Assembly (NCBI GenBank): GCA_963807015.1
Contig: CAWEAS010000013.1
Location: forward strand, 313,762 to 377,761
Direction: 5' to 3'
Source of the DNA: JAJPKK01 sp963807015
GTDB lineage: Bacteria > Pseudomonadota > Alphaproteobacteria > Rhizobiales > Xanthobacteraceae
Length of the DNA: 64,000 nt
The translations under genes and the position numbers were made by a program. Below the pieces are notes generated by a model. It was not told where the DNA came from. It searched no databases and saw nothing but the letters and a program-made list of their open reading frames with translations. Shown piece after piece: positions 27,557 to 36,479 of the stretch; position 1 is the first letter of the stretch; every line of letters begins with the position of its first letter.

Positions 27557-29056
27557 ATGCTGGTCGTGGAGACGATTGCCAAGATTTGCCGCGCATTTTT
27601 TGTACACGGGAAGGCAATAAAAGCGATCTGCCGAGATTTGGGTGTATCTCGGAAAGTCGTGAGGAAGGTGATCCGCTCTGGGTCGACGGAGTTTCGCTAT
27701 GAGCGAGGAGATCAGCCTCTTCCGAAGATTGGCCGTTGGCGTGATGCCCTCGATCAGTTGCTATTGGCGAATGAGGCGAAAGCGCCACGAGAACGTCTGA
27801 CGCTGATCCGGATATTCGAGGAGCTGCGCGGACGCGGTTATGACGGTGGCTACGATGCCGTGCGCCGTTACGCCAAGCGATGGGCCAAGGACCGCGGGCA
27901 AGCGACAGCCCCGGCCTACGTGCCACTGAGCTTCGCGCCAGGGGAAGCCTACCAGTTCGATTGGAGTGATGAAGTCGTCCTGCTGAACGGCGTGACAGTG
28001 CTCGTGAAGGTCGCTCACGTCCGGCTTTGTCACAGCCGCATGTTGTTCGTTCGTGCTTATCCGCGCGAGACGCAGGAGATGGTGTTCGATGCCCACGACC
28101 GCGCCTTCGCGCTGTTCAAGGGGACGTGCGGGCGCGGCATCTACGACAACATGAAGACCGCAGTGGACGCGATCTTTGTCGGCAAGGGCCGCCTCTACAA
28201 TCGCCGCTTCCTGCAGATGTGCAGCCATTACCTGGTCGAGCCGGTCGCGTGCACGCCGGCATCGGGCTGGGAGAAGGGGCAGGTCGAGAACCAGGTCGGG
28301 CTCGTGCGCGAACGCTTCTTCACGCCGCGGCTGCGGTTCAAGAGCTACGATGAGTTGAACGCCTGGCTCACCGACAAATGCATCGCCTACGCCAAGGCGC
28401 ATCGTCATCCTGAGCTGATTGAGCAGACAATCTGGGAAGTGTTCGAGGCCGAGCGGCCGAAGCTCGTGCCCTATGCGGGCCGGTTCGATAGCTTCCACGC
28501 GGTGCCAGCATCGGTCTCAAAGACCTGCTTGGTGCGCTTCGACAATAACAAATACTCGGTGACCGCGAGCGCGGTTGGCCGTCCCGTCGAGATCCAGGCT
28601 TATGCGGATCGCATCGTGATCCGACAGGACGGCAGGATTGTCGGCGAGCATGTCCGCTCGTTCGGACGCGGCGAGACGATTTACGACCCCTGGCATTACG
28701 TGCCGGTGCTCGCTCGTAAACCCGGCGCCTTGCGCAACGGCGCTCCCTTCAAGGACTGGGTGCTGCCGGCCGCGATGGAGCGCATTCGACGCAAACTCGC
28801 CGGCGCCGATGACGGCAATCGGCAGATGGTGGACATCCTCACCGCAGTAATCACCGACGGGCTGCCAGCTGTTGAAGCGGCGTGCGCTGAGGCGACGGCG
28901 CAGGGCGTTCACTCCGCTGACGTTGTTCTCAACATCCTAGCTCGTCAGCGCAACCCCGATCCACCCGCCACCATCGTGACGCCGGCCGCTCTGACGCTGC
29001 GTCATACCCCAGTCGCCGATTGTGCCCGCTACGACAACCTCAGGAGGATCAACTGA
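27557..29056 (+). CDS. istA: IS21-family transposase (IstA-like)
   Basis: About 499 residues from the ATG at 27557 (a GTG at 27539 is also open). N-terminal helix-turn-helix (IKAICRDLGVSRKVVRKVIR), then an RNase-H-like DDE domain whose first acidic residue is in YQFDWSDE and whose later acidic residues are near GIYDNMKT and GWEKGQVENQVG. It carries out strand transfer together with the following ATPase. Confidence 0.93.
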   Translation: MLVVETIAKICRAFFVHGKAIKAICRDLGVSRKVVRKVIRSGSTEFRYERGDQPLPKIGRWRDALDQLLLANEAKAPRERLTLIRIFEELRGRGYDGGYDAVRRYAKRWAKDRGQATAPAYVPLSFAPGEAYQFDWSDEVVLLNGVTVLVKVAHVRLCHSRMLFVRAYPRETQEMVFDAHDRAFALFKGTCGRGIYDNMKTAVDAIFVGKGRLYNRRFLQMCSHYLVEPVACTPASGWEKGQVENQVGLVRERFFTPRLRFKSYDELNAWLTDKCIAYAKAHRHPELIEQTIWEVFEAERPKLVPYAGRFDSFHAVPASVSKTCLVRFDNNKYSVTASAVGRPVEIQAYADRIVIRQDGRIVGEHVRSFGRGETIYDPWHYVPVLARKPGALRNGAPFKDWVLPAAMERIRRKLAGADDGNRQMVDILTAVITDGLPAVEAACAEATAQGVHSADVVLNILARQRNPDPPATIVTPAALTLRHTPVADCARYDNLRRIN

Positions 29057-29910
29057 TGGAACGATCCGAACTCTTCGACCTCATGGGCGAGCTGCAGCTC
29101 TACGGCATGAAGGCCGCCTTCGATGAGATCATGGCTACCGCTGTCAAACGTCAGCATGAGCCCCAGCGCATCATCGGCGACCTACTCACCGCCGAGATCA
29201 ACGAGAAGCAGGCTCGCTCGATCAAATACCAGCTCTCCATTGCCAAGCTGCCACTCGCCAAGGATCTCGACGACTTCCAGTTCGATGGCACGCCAATCAA
29301 CGAGACCTTGGTGCGCGATCTTGCCGGCGGCGGATTCCTTGCTCAGCAGCGCAACGTCGTGCTGATCGGCGGGACCGGCACGGGTAAAACTCATCTGGCG
29401 ATTGCCATCGCCCGGAGCTGCATCCGATCCGGCTCCCGTGGTCGCTTCTACAACGTGGTCGACCTCGTCAACCGGCTCGAGGCCGAGACCCGCAACGCGC
29501 GACAGGGCCGGATCGCCGATCACTTGGCCCGGCTGGACTTCGTGATCCTTGATGAACTCGGCTATCTGCCCTTCGCCCAAGCCGGCGGCCAACTCCTCTT
29601 CCACCTCATCAGCAGGCTCTACGAGCGCACCTCAATCATCGTCACCACTAATCTTGCCTTCGGCGAATGGCCGAGCGTCTTCACCGACGCCAAGATGACG
29701 ACCGCATTGCTCGACCGTCTCACCCATCACTGCGACATTATCGAAACCGGAAACGAGAGCTGGCGCTTGAAGAGCCGCGCTGAGGATCACCCCACAAGCC
29801 GCGCTCGCGCCGTCTCCGCAACCCCGACCAGCTCCGACGGCGCGAGCGCTACCGCCCCGACTTGTCGGGCAAAGGGGTCCCTTTTGGATGCCGATAGGGG
29901 TCCCAATTAG
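29056..29910 (+). CDS. istB: IS21-family helper ATPase (IstB-like)
   Basis: About 284 residues. AAA+ ATPase with Walker A GGTGTGKTH (K111) and Walker B VILDELGYLP, the usual IstB layout. The start at 29056 overlaps the transposase stop (TGATG) and is preceded by CAGGAGGATC. It helps assemble the transposase on target DNA. The last 30 residues are Ser/Thr/Ala-rich and end inside the right IS terminus. Confidence 0.92.
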   Translation: MERSELFDLMGELQLYGMKAAFDEIMATAVKRQHEPQRIIGDLLTAEINEKQARSIKYQLSIAKLPLAKDLDDFQFDGTPINETLVRDLAGGGFLAQQRNVVLIGGTGTGKTHLAIAIARSCIRSGSRGRFYNVVDLVNRLEAETRNARQGRIADHLARLDFVILDELGYLPFAQAGGQLLFHLISRLYERTSIIVTTNLAFGEWPSVFTDAKMTTALLDRLTHHCDIIETGNESWRLKSRAEDHPTSRARAVSATPTSSDGASATAPTCRAKGSLLDADRGPN

Positions 29911-29923
29911 CTGCCGATTGACA

Positions 29924-29928
29924 AACAT
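29924..29928. repeat. Right target-site duplication of the IS21-family element
   Basis: AACAT directly after the right IS end, matching 27437-27441. Confidence 0.75.
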
Positions 29929-29968
29929 TGAGACTGCGACGCAATAACTATTTTGGGATAAAATCGCA

Positions 29969-30294
29969 ATGAACGGTGCACAGGTGCGGATGGCCGCGCC
30001 GCCCTAAATATGAACGTTCGCGATCTTGCTACTGCAGCCGAGGTATCTCCGAACACGATTGTGCGGATCGAGGCTGATCTGCCCTCGAATGCATCAACGG
30101 TGGCAGCGATCTGCCGGGCACTTGAAGCGGCTGGAATTGAATTCATCGCGCAGAATGGCGGCGGTCCTGGCGCAAGGTCAAAAATCACATTGCCACGGCC
30201 GCCGCGGCGGCTGCCGGTGCGTCAAAACGGTCGGGGGGCACACAGGAGGCCCCGCGCAAAGCATCTCGCCGGAAGCGGCGCTAGAGCGAGGTGG
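29969..30294 (+). pseudogene. XRE-type helix-turn-helix regulator with two frameshifts
   Basis: Read across frames it gives MNGAQVRMA, then NMNVRDLATAAEVSPNTIVR, ATVAAICRALEAAGIEFI-like helices and an NGGGPG turn, the layout of the short XRE regulators common in Hyphomicrobiales. One base is missing near 29995 and one is missing in an A run near 30184; after both, a basic tail ending SRRKRR reaches a stop at 30294. The intact middle frame alone (from 30010) lacks the first helix. Confidence 0.6.
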
Positions 30295-30604
30295 ACTGTT
30301 TTGAGGGGGACAACTGGGACCGATGCGTTGGGCGGCGGGACTGACACCCGCATCCGCGATTTTATCGGCGCCCGATCCATCGGTGTCTCCATCATCATCG
30401 GGCACTAATCGCCCCCGACGAGTTTGCTCCTGGGGCGGCGACCGAAGGCCCTTACATCTGGCGAGTAAATCCATTGACGGGTGAGATTGAGATATGCCCG
30501 GTGCGGGCGGCCAGCGGGGGCAATTTCACCATTCGCTGCCGGTGATGGCAGCGCTGCCGGTCATAAGGGCGATTCGAGCGCTAAAAAAGCCGAGCGCTGC
30601 CCCA
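30295..30604. other. Interval without a recognised gene
   Basis: About 310 bp; several antisense open frames but no coding signature recognised. Confidence 0.35.
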
Positions 30605-31360
30605 TCACCTCCTCCTCTCCGGCCCTCGCGCGCGTGTTGGCGACAGTTCCTCGGCTAACGTATAGAGCGCGGCTATTGCCTTTAGTGATGACGCCTTGTT
30701 GCAGCTCACACCTAGTCTCTCCTCTCTGCCGGGGTGTATGAGATTACGCGCATCCTTTGCCATGTGAGCTAATTGCGCAGCCTCGGCACTTATAAGTTTC
30801 GCGGCGGCGGCAGCGTCGATCAACTCCGGCAGGTGCACCTCATTGAATGCCTTCTTGCGTGGCTTCGTTCCGGATGTATCAAGCACCCAAAGGAGCATCG
30901 ATTCTAGCGCCGAGCCGGCAAAGGTCGTCGCCCCGAGCCATTCCTGCGCGTGAAAATTTGTCCATGCTGCGCGTATCTTATCTTGAATGGTGCCCCTACG
31001 ATTGAGGTCGTCGATAAAAGGCAGCTCTGGCTCCGGTGGAGGGAGCGCGTCGTGACACAGCTGCATCAGGCGACGAATTCGCTCTACTGCATCCTTCCCA
31101 CCTACGTCGCGCACGACGATCGTATCTCCGAGTTCCCAGCGGGTCACTGTCGCGGCGAGCACAGCTCGGCATCTGGTGAGCTCAAGGTAGTCTGGGAATG
31201 ACAGGTCAATCAGTTCAGTCGGGACATCTTCCAGTAACCACAGCACGCTCTTGACCTCAGGCAAATATCGATGAGCGAGCCTTCTCTCGTCCAAATCGTT
31301 TGGCTTGGCGCCAATTAAAGTTTCGATCGCCTGTACGACCTGGCTCGGCACAATGTGCAT
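30605..31360 (-). CDS. Uncharacterised protein with a HEPN-like C-terminal helix bundle (tentative)
   Basis: 251 residues, mostly helical, no membrane segment or signal peptide. The C-terminal part has AAQLAHMAKDARNLIHPGRE, an RN-x-x-HP pattern seen in DUF4145-like and other HEPN-type nucleases and abortive-infection proteins. A central WTNFHAQEWLGATTFAGSALE segment is also typical of helical HEPN-like folds. It has lower GC than the flanking core genes by inspection. Defence or toxin function is inference from the motif and from neighbours of unknown function. Confidence 0.5.
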   Translation of the reverse strand: MHIVPSQVVQAIETLIGAKPNDLDERRLAHRYLPEVKSVLWLLEDVPTELIDLSFPDYLELTRCRAVLAATVTRWELGDTIVVRDVGGKDAVERIRRLMQLCHDALPPPEPELPFIDDLNRRGTIQDKIRAAWTNFHAQEWLGATTFAGSALESMLLWVLDTSGTKPRKKAFNEVHLPELIDAAAAAKLISAEAAQLAHMAKDARNLIHPGREERLGVSCNKASSLKAIAALYTLAEELSPTRARGPERRR

Positions 31361-31456
31361 GGCTGTGTCTCAAGCTTCTGCCCACTACACGGAAGGGTTG
31401 AAGTCCTAGCGCTTTTAAGCCAGATTTAAGGGGTATGGAACCGGGAACCAATCGAG

Positions 31457-31891
31457 ATGCCCCTAAAGAGGCCGCGGCAAGGGCAACCTCTCGCGCCTCT
31501 CAAGACAAGAGAAATGCTTGATCTTGCTGATTTATCCGACGGGGCGGCCGCTAAGTTCACGGAAGCTATGCAAGCGGCTGCAATTAATGCGAGGTACACT
31601 GGCAGCCCGTATCATCGTTCGGCGGGCTCGAAGGCTGGACCGATAGCTCGACGGGCTGGGCTGACCAGCAAGTGTCCGCCGATTTGGAACAATGTTGAGG
31701 CTACCCGGGTCTTGCGGGAGGCAATTACAGTTGGGCGAGTGTCTTTGATCTGGGAACATGGCTACCCCCGCTACGTTTGGCATCTCGAGGGGGACGTTTT
31801 ATATGAGGCGAGGCTGACTAACAGCGGCAACGGCGAATATCACGGTTACCCGCTAGAAGATCGGTGGCAATGGCCGAAGAACTTCCGATAG
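31457..31891 (+). CDS. Uncharacterised small protein paired with the next gene
   Basis: 144 residues. A basic N-terminal half with PYHRSAGSKAGPIARRAG is followed by a compact C-terminal half with aromatic beta-type sequence (GYPRYVWHLEGDVLYEARLT, then GEYHGYPLE and WPKNF). Short proteins with this Tyr/Trp-rich ending occur in Hyphomicrobiales but are unassigned. It overlaps the next gene by about 22 bases, so the two are probably translated together. Confidence 0.55.
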   Translation: MPLKRPRQGQPLAPLKTREMLDLADLSDGAAAKFTEAMQAAAINARYTGSPYHRSAGSKAGPIARRAGLTSKCPPIWNNVEATRVLREAITVGRVSLIWEHGYPRYVWHLEGDVLYEARLTNSGNGEYHGYPLEDRWQWPKNFR

Positions 31892-33198
31892 CTACCAACG
31901 GCTTCGCCGTGGATTTGCAGTGGCCGGCAAATCCGGGAGCGGGCGGCAATTGGCTTCTCGATCAATCGCTAGCGCGGTTCCAGTTGCGCGTGGGCGACAA
32001 ATCGGTCACGGCCTACAGATCGGAGAATGGCGAGGTTAATACGCATCTTACGGTCCCAACTTACTACCTCGTCGAGTGGCTTGCCTTGAATTGGTGGTCC
32101 TTTCTTTATGAGCCTCGCAAGTTCGACAGCGAGGCTGCTGAGCATGACTACAGATTTCGCCACTGGCTCGGAACACCAAGGAACGGCTTCGCGCTTCCTG
32201 ACGTGATGTTTTGCCCGACAGGAGGAAAGATAGAGATCATTGCGCGCCCCACTTATCTGAGATTTGCGCAAATCACTTTTACGGAATCGACAATTGCCTT
32301 GGTGGCGACCGATGCGGTGCGAGATGCCTTCTCAACCTTCGTTGACCAGGTGCTAGAGCGACTTCGAGCAAAGGGCGTCAAGAATTCCACGGCCTTTGAG
32401 GCCTGGGATCGGGTCAAATCGACTTCAGCAGAAGAAGAGCCGTACTGCCGCTTGATCGGCTCACTAGGCTTATCGCCGTACGTTCAACATCGTGACATTG
32501 ACCGCGTGTTAGATGAGATAGCCGATAAAATATCGGATACGATGCTGGGAGATCTATGTGATGCCGCCAGTCTCGGAAGCTTCGACAGAGCAGTCGAGCT
32601 CACCGATCGAATCTCAAAGGCGTTGGCAAGGGCGAAGACAATCGATTTGAAGGATTTATTGAACGTCCGGAAGCCAGCAGATTCCGGTACGAGGGCATAT
32701 GAATGGGGTTATCGGGCGACCGATGCAGCTCGGTCGGCGCTTGGAATTGCTCATGATGACCCAGCAGGATCGGCCGCGTTTTTTGAACGTATGAAATTTG
32801 ATCTTAGCTCGGATGGCAACGTGGTAGCGGAAGGCCCGGCTATCTCGCAAATCTCGGGCGCCGTCGATCGGGAAGATTCGGGAACGCGTGTATCTGTGGC
32901 TGGGGCAAACAGTGGACAAAGAAAATTTGCCGCTGCAAGAGCATCTTTCCTGGCTTGGTCTGACGCGAAGAATTCGTCACGGCTGGTCACTACTGCTCGC
33001 ACTCGGGATCAACAAGCGAGCAGAGCATTCGCAGCAGAGCTTCTCGCTCCTGCCAAATATCTAAAGAAGCGGCTTGGTGATCGTCACGACGTATCGTCGT
33101 TTGCACTCGATAAAATTTCCGAGGAGATGGGAATTGCCTCGACCGTGGTGCGGTATCAGGCTCAAAACCACGGCTATTATGTTGCAGAAGCGGCCTAA
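31870..33198 (+). CDS. Uncharacterised protein with an ImmA/IrrE-like C-terminus lacking the zinc motif
   Basis: About 442 residues (a GTG two codons upstream at 31864 is also possible). The N-terminal third is beta-rich with Trp/Tyr clusters (TYYLVEWLALNWWSFLYE). The middle is helical. The last 90 residues (RDQQASRAFAAELLAPAKYL, then ALDKISEEMGIASTVVRYQ and NHGYY) match the end of ImmA/IrrE-family metallopeptidases. The HExxH that should precede this is absent, the matching position reading AAARASFLAW. It overlaps the preceding small gene. Candidates: inactive regulator-protease relative, or the sensor half of a conflict system. Confidence 0.5.
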   Translation: MAEELPIATNGFAVDLQWPANPGAGGNWLLDQSLARFQLRVGDKSVTAYRSENGEVNTHLTVPTYYLVEWLALNWWSFLYEPRKFDSEAAEHDYRFRHWLGTPRNGFALPDVMFCPTGGKIEIIARPTYLRFAQITFTESTIALVATDAVRDAFSTFVDQVLERLRAKGVKNSTAFEAWDRVKSTSAEEEPYCRLIGSLGLSPYVQHRDIDRVLDEIADKISDTMLGDLCDAASLGSFDRAVELTDRISKALARAKTIDLKDLLNVRKPADSGTRAYEWGYRATDAARSALGIAHDDPAGSAAFFERMKFDLSSDGNVVAEGPAISQISGAVDREDSGTRVSVAGANSGQRKFAAARASFLAWSDAKNSSRLVTTARTRDQQASRAFAAELLAPAKYLKKRLGDRHDVSSFALDKISEEMGIASTVVRYQAQNHGYYVAEAA

Positions 33199-33282
33199 TA
33201 GGCTCAGCGCAGTGGCATGTCTCTGTGGGGCGTCGCAGCGGTTCGCACCAAAGAAATGAGCTAGAGCAGATTCCGGTCGATT

Positions 33283-33843
33283 TCACGCATAGCCTGCGTG
33301 CCTGAAATAATTTGCGGCTTCGCGGGCGGTGACGTTACGGGCGAACGAGCCGATGCGTCGACGCAGGCGATGAATTCTCCGCTCACCCACCTTGCGCAGA
33401 TGAGCTTTCAACTGGCTGAAAGCCATCTCGATTGGGTTCAGGTCAGGCGAGTATTTGGGCAGATAGCGAAGTGTCGCACCGCGCGCCTCGATTGCCTCGC
33501 GGACACCGGCGGCCTTGTGCGCCGGAAGATTGTCGATCATCACAATCTCGTTCTGCTTGAGGGTCGGTGCGAGACAGCGTTCGACATAGGCCAAGAACCG
33601 CCTTCCGGTCATTGCGCCATCGATTGTACGCGATGCCCTCATGCCATGCCGGCGTAGAGCGGCCACGAAGGTGATCGTCTTCCAATGGCCTTGCGGCACA
33701 TGGTCCACCAGCCGCTCGCCGCGGGCGCAACGGCCGTGCAGCCGCACCATCCGGGTATTGGCGGAAGTCTCATCGATGAACACCAGCCGGGCCGGATCGA
33801 ACAGGCCCTGTTCGCGCATCCAGCGTCGGCGTGCCCGCGCCAC
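33283..33843 (-). CDS. IS630-family transposase, downstream frame (DDE domain)
   Basis: Holds the catalytic DDE domain: VFIDETSANTRM (first Asp), IVMIDNLPAHKAAGV (second Asp) and LPKYSPDLNPIEMAFSQLK (final Glu). It lies +1 relative to the upstream frame and should be expressed by slippage on the A8 run at 33876-33883. The frame is open upstream of the nominal start and reads LRAAEQERAD into the junction, which supports fusion. Confidence 0.85.
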   Translation of the reverse strand: MARARRRWMREQGLFDPARLVFIDETSANTRMVRLHGRCARGERLVDHVPQGHWKTITFVAALRRHGMRASRTIDGAMTGRRFLAYVERCLAPTLKQNEIVMIDNLPAHKAAGVREAIEARGATLRYLPKYSPDLNPIEMAFSQLKAHLRKVGERRIHRLRRRIGSFARNVTAREAANYFRHAGYA

Positions 33844-34216
33844 GTCTGCGCGCTCCTGCTCTGCCGCGCGCAGGCTTTTTTTTGACGGTGATCTTGTGTC
33901 GCTGAAAAAACCGCCACACCGCCGTGCGGCTGCCAGGAATTTTGTGCTTCCGCATCGCGCAGACGATCTCGTCCAACGTCAGGTCGGGCTCCACCGCGAT
34001 CAGCGTCAGCAAAAAGTCCGCGTACTTCTCCAGCGGCGATGCGCTCCCACCACGCGGTTTGGCGGCACAGCGGCCGGTCTCGCGAAAGCACTTCACCCAG
34101 ATCACCGCCGTACTGGCGCTCACGTCGTAGTGTTCCGCTGCCTCCCGCCGTGAACCACCACTTTCCACTCGTCCAATCACCCGCTGCCGCATATCCGAAG
34201 AATAGGCCTTGGCCAT
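33770..34216 (-). CDS. IS630-family transposase, upstream frame (DNA-binding part)
   Basis: Starts at the ATG at 34216 behind GGGAGGCGG. Carries the helix-turn-helix region (RREAAEHYDVSASTAVIWVK) and the Arg-rich linker of IS630 transposases; after KITVKKKPA at the A8 run the frame continues into non-homologous sequence, so it is the first half of a slippage fusion. Confidence 0.85.
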   Translation of the reverse strand: MAKAYSSDMRQRVIGRVESGGSRREAAEHYDVSASTAVIWVKCFRETGRCAAKPRGGSASPLEKYADFLLTLIAVEPDLTLDEIVCAMRKHKIPGSRTAVWRFFQRHKITVKKKPARGRAGARRRGAGTPTLDARTGPVRSGPAGVHR

Positions 34217-34375
34217 CGATCCGCCTCCCCAAGCCGAATCAATGCCGATAGACTCTCGCATCTCACGGCAAAGGGGAATCCCCCCGATTCAATCAGGGCG
34301 GAACGTGCTCTAGGTATCCGCGCGCAGACCAGACTTTGCCAATTTGCGTCCGATAAATCCTGTTCCGACGGGAAC

Positions 34376-34404
34376 CGACCTGCGGTTAATTTAACCGCAG
34401 GTCG
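34376..34404. repeat. Perfect 14-bp-arm palindrome within a larger inverted repeat
   Basis: Arms CGACCTGCGGTTAA and TTAACCGCAGGTCG are separated by one T. Outside it, TCCTGTTCC (about 34358-34366) and GGAACAGGA (about 34425-34433) form a second, outer dyad. Not part of the IS630 element, which ends at 34310. Candidate operator, recombinase site or replication/partition site. Confidence 0.65.
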
Positions 34405-34496
34405 CCCACCGGCGGACCATGTTGGAACAGGAGCGCCGAAGGTCAAACGGTGCTCGTTGGTTCCTATAAAGTCTATTCCGGAAGGTAAAATGGGAG

Positions 34497-34524
34497 AAAC
34501 CCCTCCCTCATGCGTAGGGGTTTT
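34497..34524. terminator. Terminator-like hairpin
   Basis: Arms AAACCCCT and AGGGGTTT flank an 11-base loop, with A and T ends suited to termination on both strands. No gene ends immediately before it on either strand. Confidence 0.5.
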
Positions 34525-34653
34525 GCATTGGCGTCCGGTGCAAACGACCTGGCGGCGGCGCGTCGGCGAAGCGACACGCCGCCGCGGCCTATAAAATGTA
34601 GGCGCCGCCGGTTGCTGTAAAAATCATCTGCCGCGCGGCTAAGGTTCGCTGTA

Positions 34654-35127
34654 TGTCGCCCGAGCTAGACGGTTGACGATCTTTTGCTATGCTTGGTCCA
34701 TGATTTGCCATCGCTGAGCGATATCGGCGTGAGCTAAGTGGGGGCTCGGTCACGTCTCCTGCCACACGTCCGCAGCGAACGAAATCGCTGCAAGGGCGCC
34801 GCCGGCCTTGATTGGGCGCACGTCAGCACCACGATACGGTGCAAGTGCCTCGGACACTTTAACCGGGCCCTGAATGTCCGGGGACAAGGACTAGGCGAGG
34901 CGCCGGCTATTAACGGCGCATGTGCGCAACAGCAGAGGATCGGTAACTCGTTTCTGACTGCCAATGTGGCCGAAGAATTTCGGCAGCAGATGGGCATTGT
35001 CGGACTGGGCTGCTGGTGTCCTCGATCTCGACCTAGGCGCTTTCATCCATGCCATCGATCTATGACGCGGCCATCGAGCCGCTGGATACGCATGCTGCCG
35101 CTCGGCGGCTCGGCGTCAAGCCTTGTA
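34654..35127 (+). repeat. Direct repeat copy 1 (474 bp)
   Basis: Nearly identical to 38716-39187, differing by two single-base insertions (an extra C near 34787 and an extra G near 34884) and a few substitutions. The last 79 bases encode the first 26 residues of the helix-turn-helix protein that is complete in copy 2, after which copy 1 runs into unrelated sequence. No other convincing gene is seen within the repeat. Confidence 0.9.
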
Positions 35128-35438
35128 TCCATGCGGCCCACCCCATCGGATCTGAAATGGCTCTTCACCCTGCCCCGAACCACAACGAAAAAACCCGGCC
35201 CCGCGTGTCACCGCGATGGCCGGGCGATTTGAGTAATGACCATGATTGGATACTACAAACGGGACTGCGAGCACAAACGATTTTCTGAGAAAAAATCCTC
35301 GACAACGCACGTCACCGTCATTCGGTGCAGCGGTCCGCACCTGATCTCTGCCGGGCGCCCTCCGCGGTACGTTGAGGTTTTCAGAATTAAAACTCGCCAT
35401 CTGCCGATCGGCAGCGCGGGTCGCGATGTGGTGCGGCC
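35128..35438. other. Interval without a recognised gene
   Basis: About 310 bp after repeat copy 1; it begins with the broken continuation of the truncated helix-turn-helix frame and shows nothing else recognisable. Confidence 0.35.
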
Positions 35439-35804
35439 ATGCCGACCGTGATGACTGCGAAACCGGCCGGTGATGAGGCTGCGGGAGCATCGGCACTCAA
35501 TCGCCGCCTCGCCCTATTCCCCATGACGGACCTCGGGAATGCTGAGCGCTTCCGCGAGCGCAACCGTGGCAGGTTCCTCCACGACCTCCTCGGCGATGGC
35601 TGGTCATGGTGGGATGGTAAGCGGTGGCGCCGCGAGGGGGTTAGCGAGCGCCTCTTACGCGCGACCGATCAAGCGGTGAGATTGATCCAACACGAGGCGC
35701 ATTCGGTTGTTGGGACTGACCTCGATCAGCTGGCGCAATGGCACGGGCGGAAAAATTGCTTGTTGTCCGATGCTCTCCGCCAATGGGGGTATTTGTCGGA
35801 ATGA
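35439..35804 (+). pseudogene. N-terminal fragment of a phage/plasmid-type primase
   Basis: 121 codons. The segment TDLGNAERFRERNRGRFLHD followed by GWSWWDGKRWRREG is the typical start of D5/P4-type phage primase-helicases (D-x-GNAERF followed by an aromatic W-x-x-W-DGKRW strand). The frame ends after this domain. The helicase parts further right (36.5-37.8 kb) may have belonged to the same or a similar gene. Confidence 0.55.
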
Positions 35805-36479
35805 ACGCAAGAATGAAGACGGTCGTGAAACTCGCTTGGCCGTACTTCTCCACGCGATTTCTCCGGGACCGGAGTGCGGGAGTGACCCTGCAGGTGGAGG
35901 AAGCGGGGTCGGCGCGCCCGATTAGAGCGGATCGCTGCGATCATTCGTGACGCTAAGCCGGTCGAGCGGCCCGTCGTACCGGCGCGTCAAATCTTAGGGG
36001 CGCAGCCCGTAAAGCCTCCCGTCGAATCCGGCCCAGAAGGAGGCCGCCATGCGGCTCAGTCGATGCCGGCTTCCCTTTCCACCCCCGAAGACGCAAACGA
36101 CGCTCATAGGCTTTGCTACGGCGGAGAATGGGGTCTGCAGAAAAAAACGGATGCGTCCTCTCGGACGAGGGGGAGAGGTGGCAAAGGTCCGCCGCCAGGC
36201 GCGCCGCCATCCGGATTGAACCCAGAGCGTCCAACAATTCAAATGATCGGCGGCAACCTTCCCCTGATCGTAGACCAGGCCGAGGGAGCGCTGATCGTCG
36301 AGCAAGCCCGATTTTTATCGCTACGGCGGCGTCTCTTGGTCCGACCGATCGTCGAGGAAGTGCCTGCCGCCGACATGACGACCCACGCTTGTGCACCGGC
36401 TGCTCCCCGCTGACACGGCCCTATATGGTCGACATATTCACCCAGGATTGCGCGATGGCAAAAATTCGAGGAGCCGCAG
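35805..36479. other. Decayed sequence without a readable gene
   Basis: About 675 bp between primase-type remnants. Several short open frames overlap on both strands and none has a recognisable product. Confidence 0.4.

Larger units (their letters stand above)
27442..29923 (+). mobile_element. Complete IS21-family insertion sequence
   Basis: About 2.5 kb. The left end begins TGTGTGAAT and the right end finishes ATTGACA, giving the TG...CA termini of the family. Subterminal GGGACCCC-type repeats occur inside both ends. Five-base AACAT duplications flank it. Both genes (istA-like, istB-like) are intact and overlap by one base. It sits between the chimeric integrase frame and the XRE remnant. 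Confidence 0.88.
33264..34310 (-). mobile_element. IS630-family insertion sequence
   Basis: About 1.05 kb between TA dinucleotides (33262-33263 and 34311-34312), as expected for TA-targeting IS630 elements. The ends are imperfect inverted repeats: GAGCAGATTCCG on the left and, read inward, GAGCACGTTCCG on the right. It contains two overlapping minus-strand frames that form one transposase through slippage at an A8 run. Confidence 0.88.

Noticed and set aside
34738..35232. 164-codon frame spanning direct repeat copy 1
   Set aside because: The product has no recognisable motif, and the one-base differences between the two repeat copies break the frame in copy 2, so it is unlikely to be coding.
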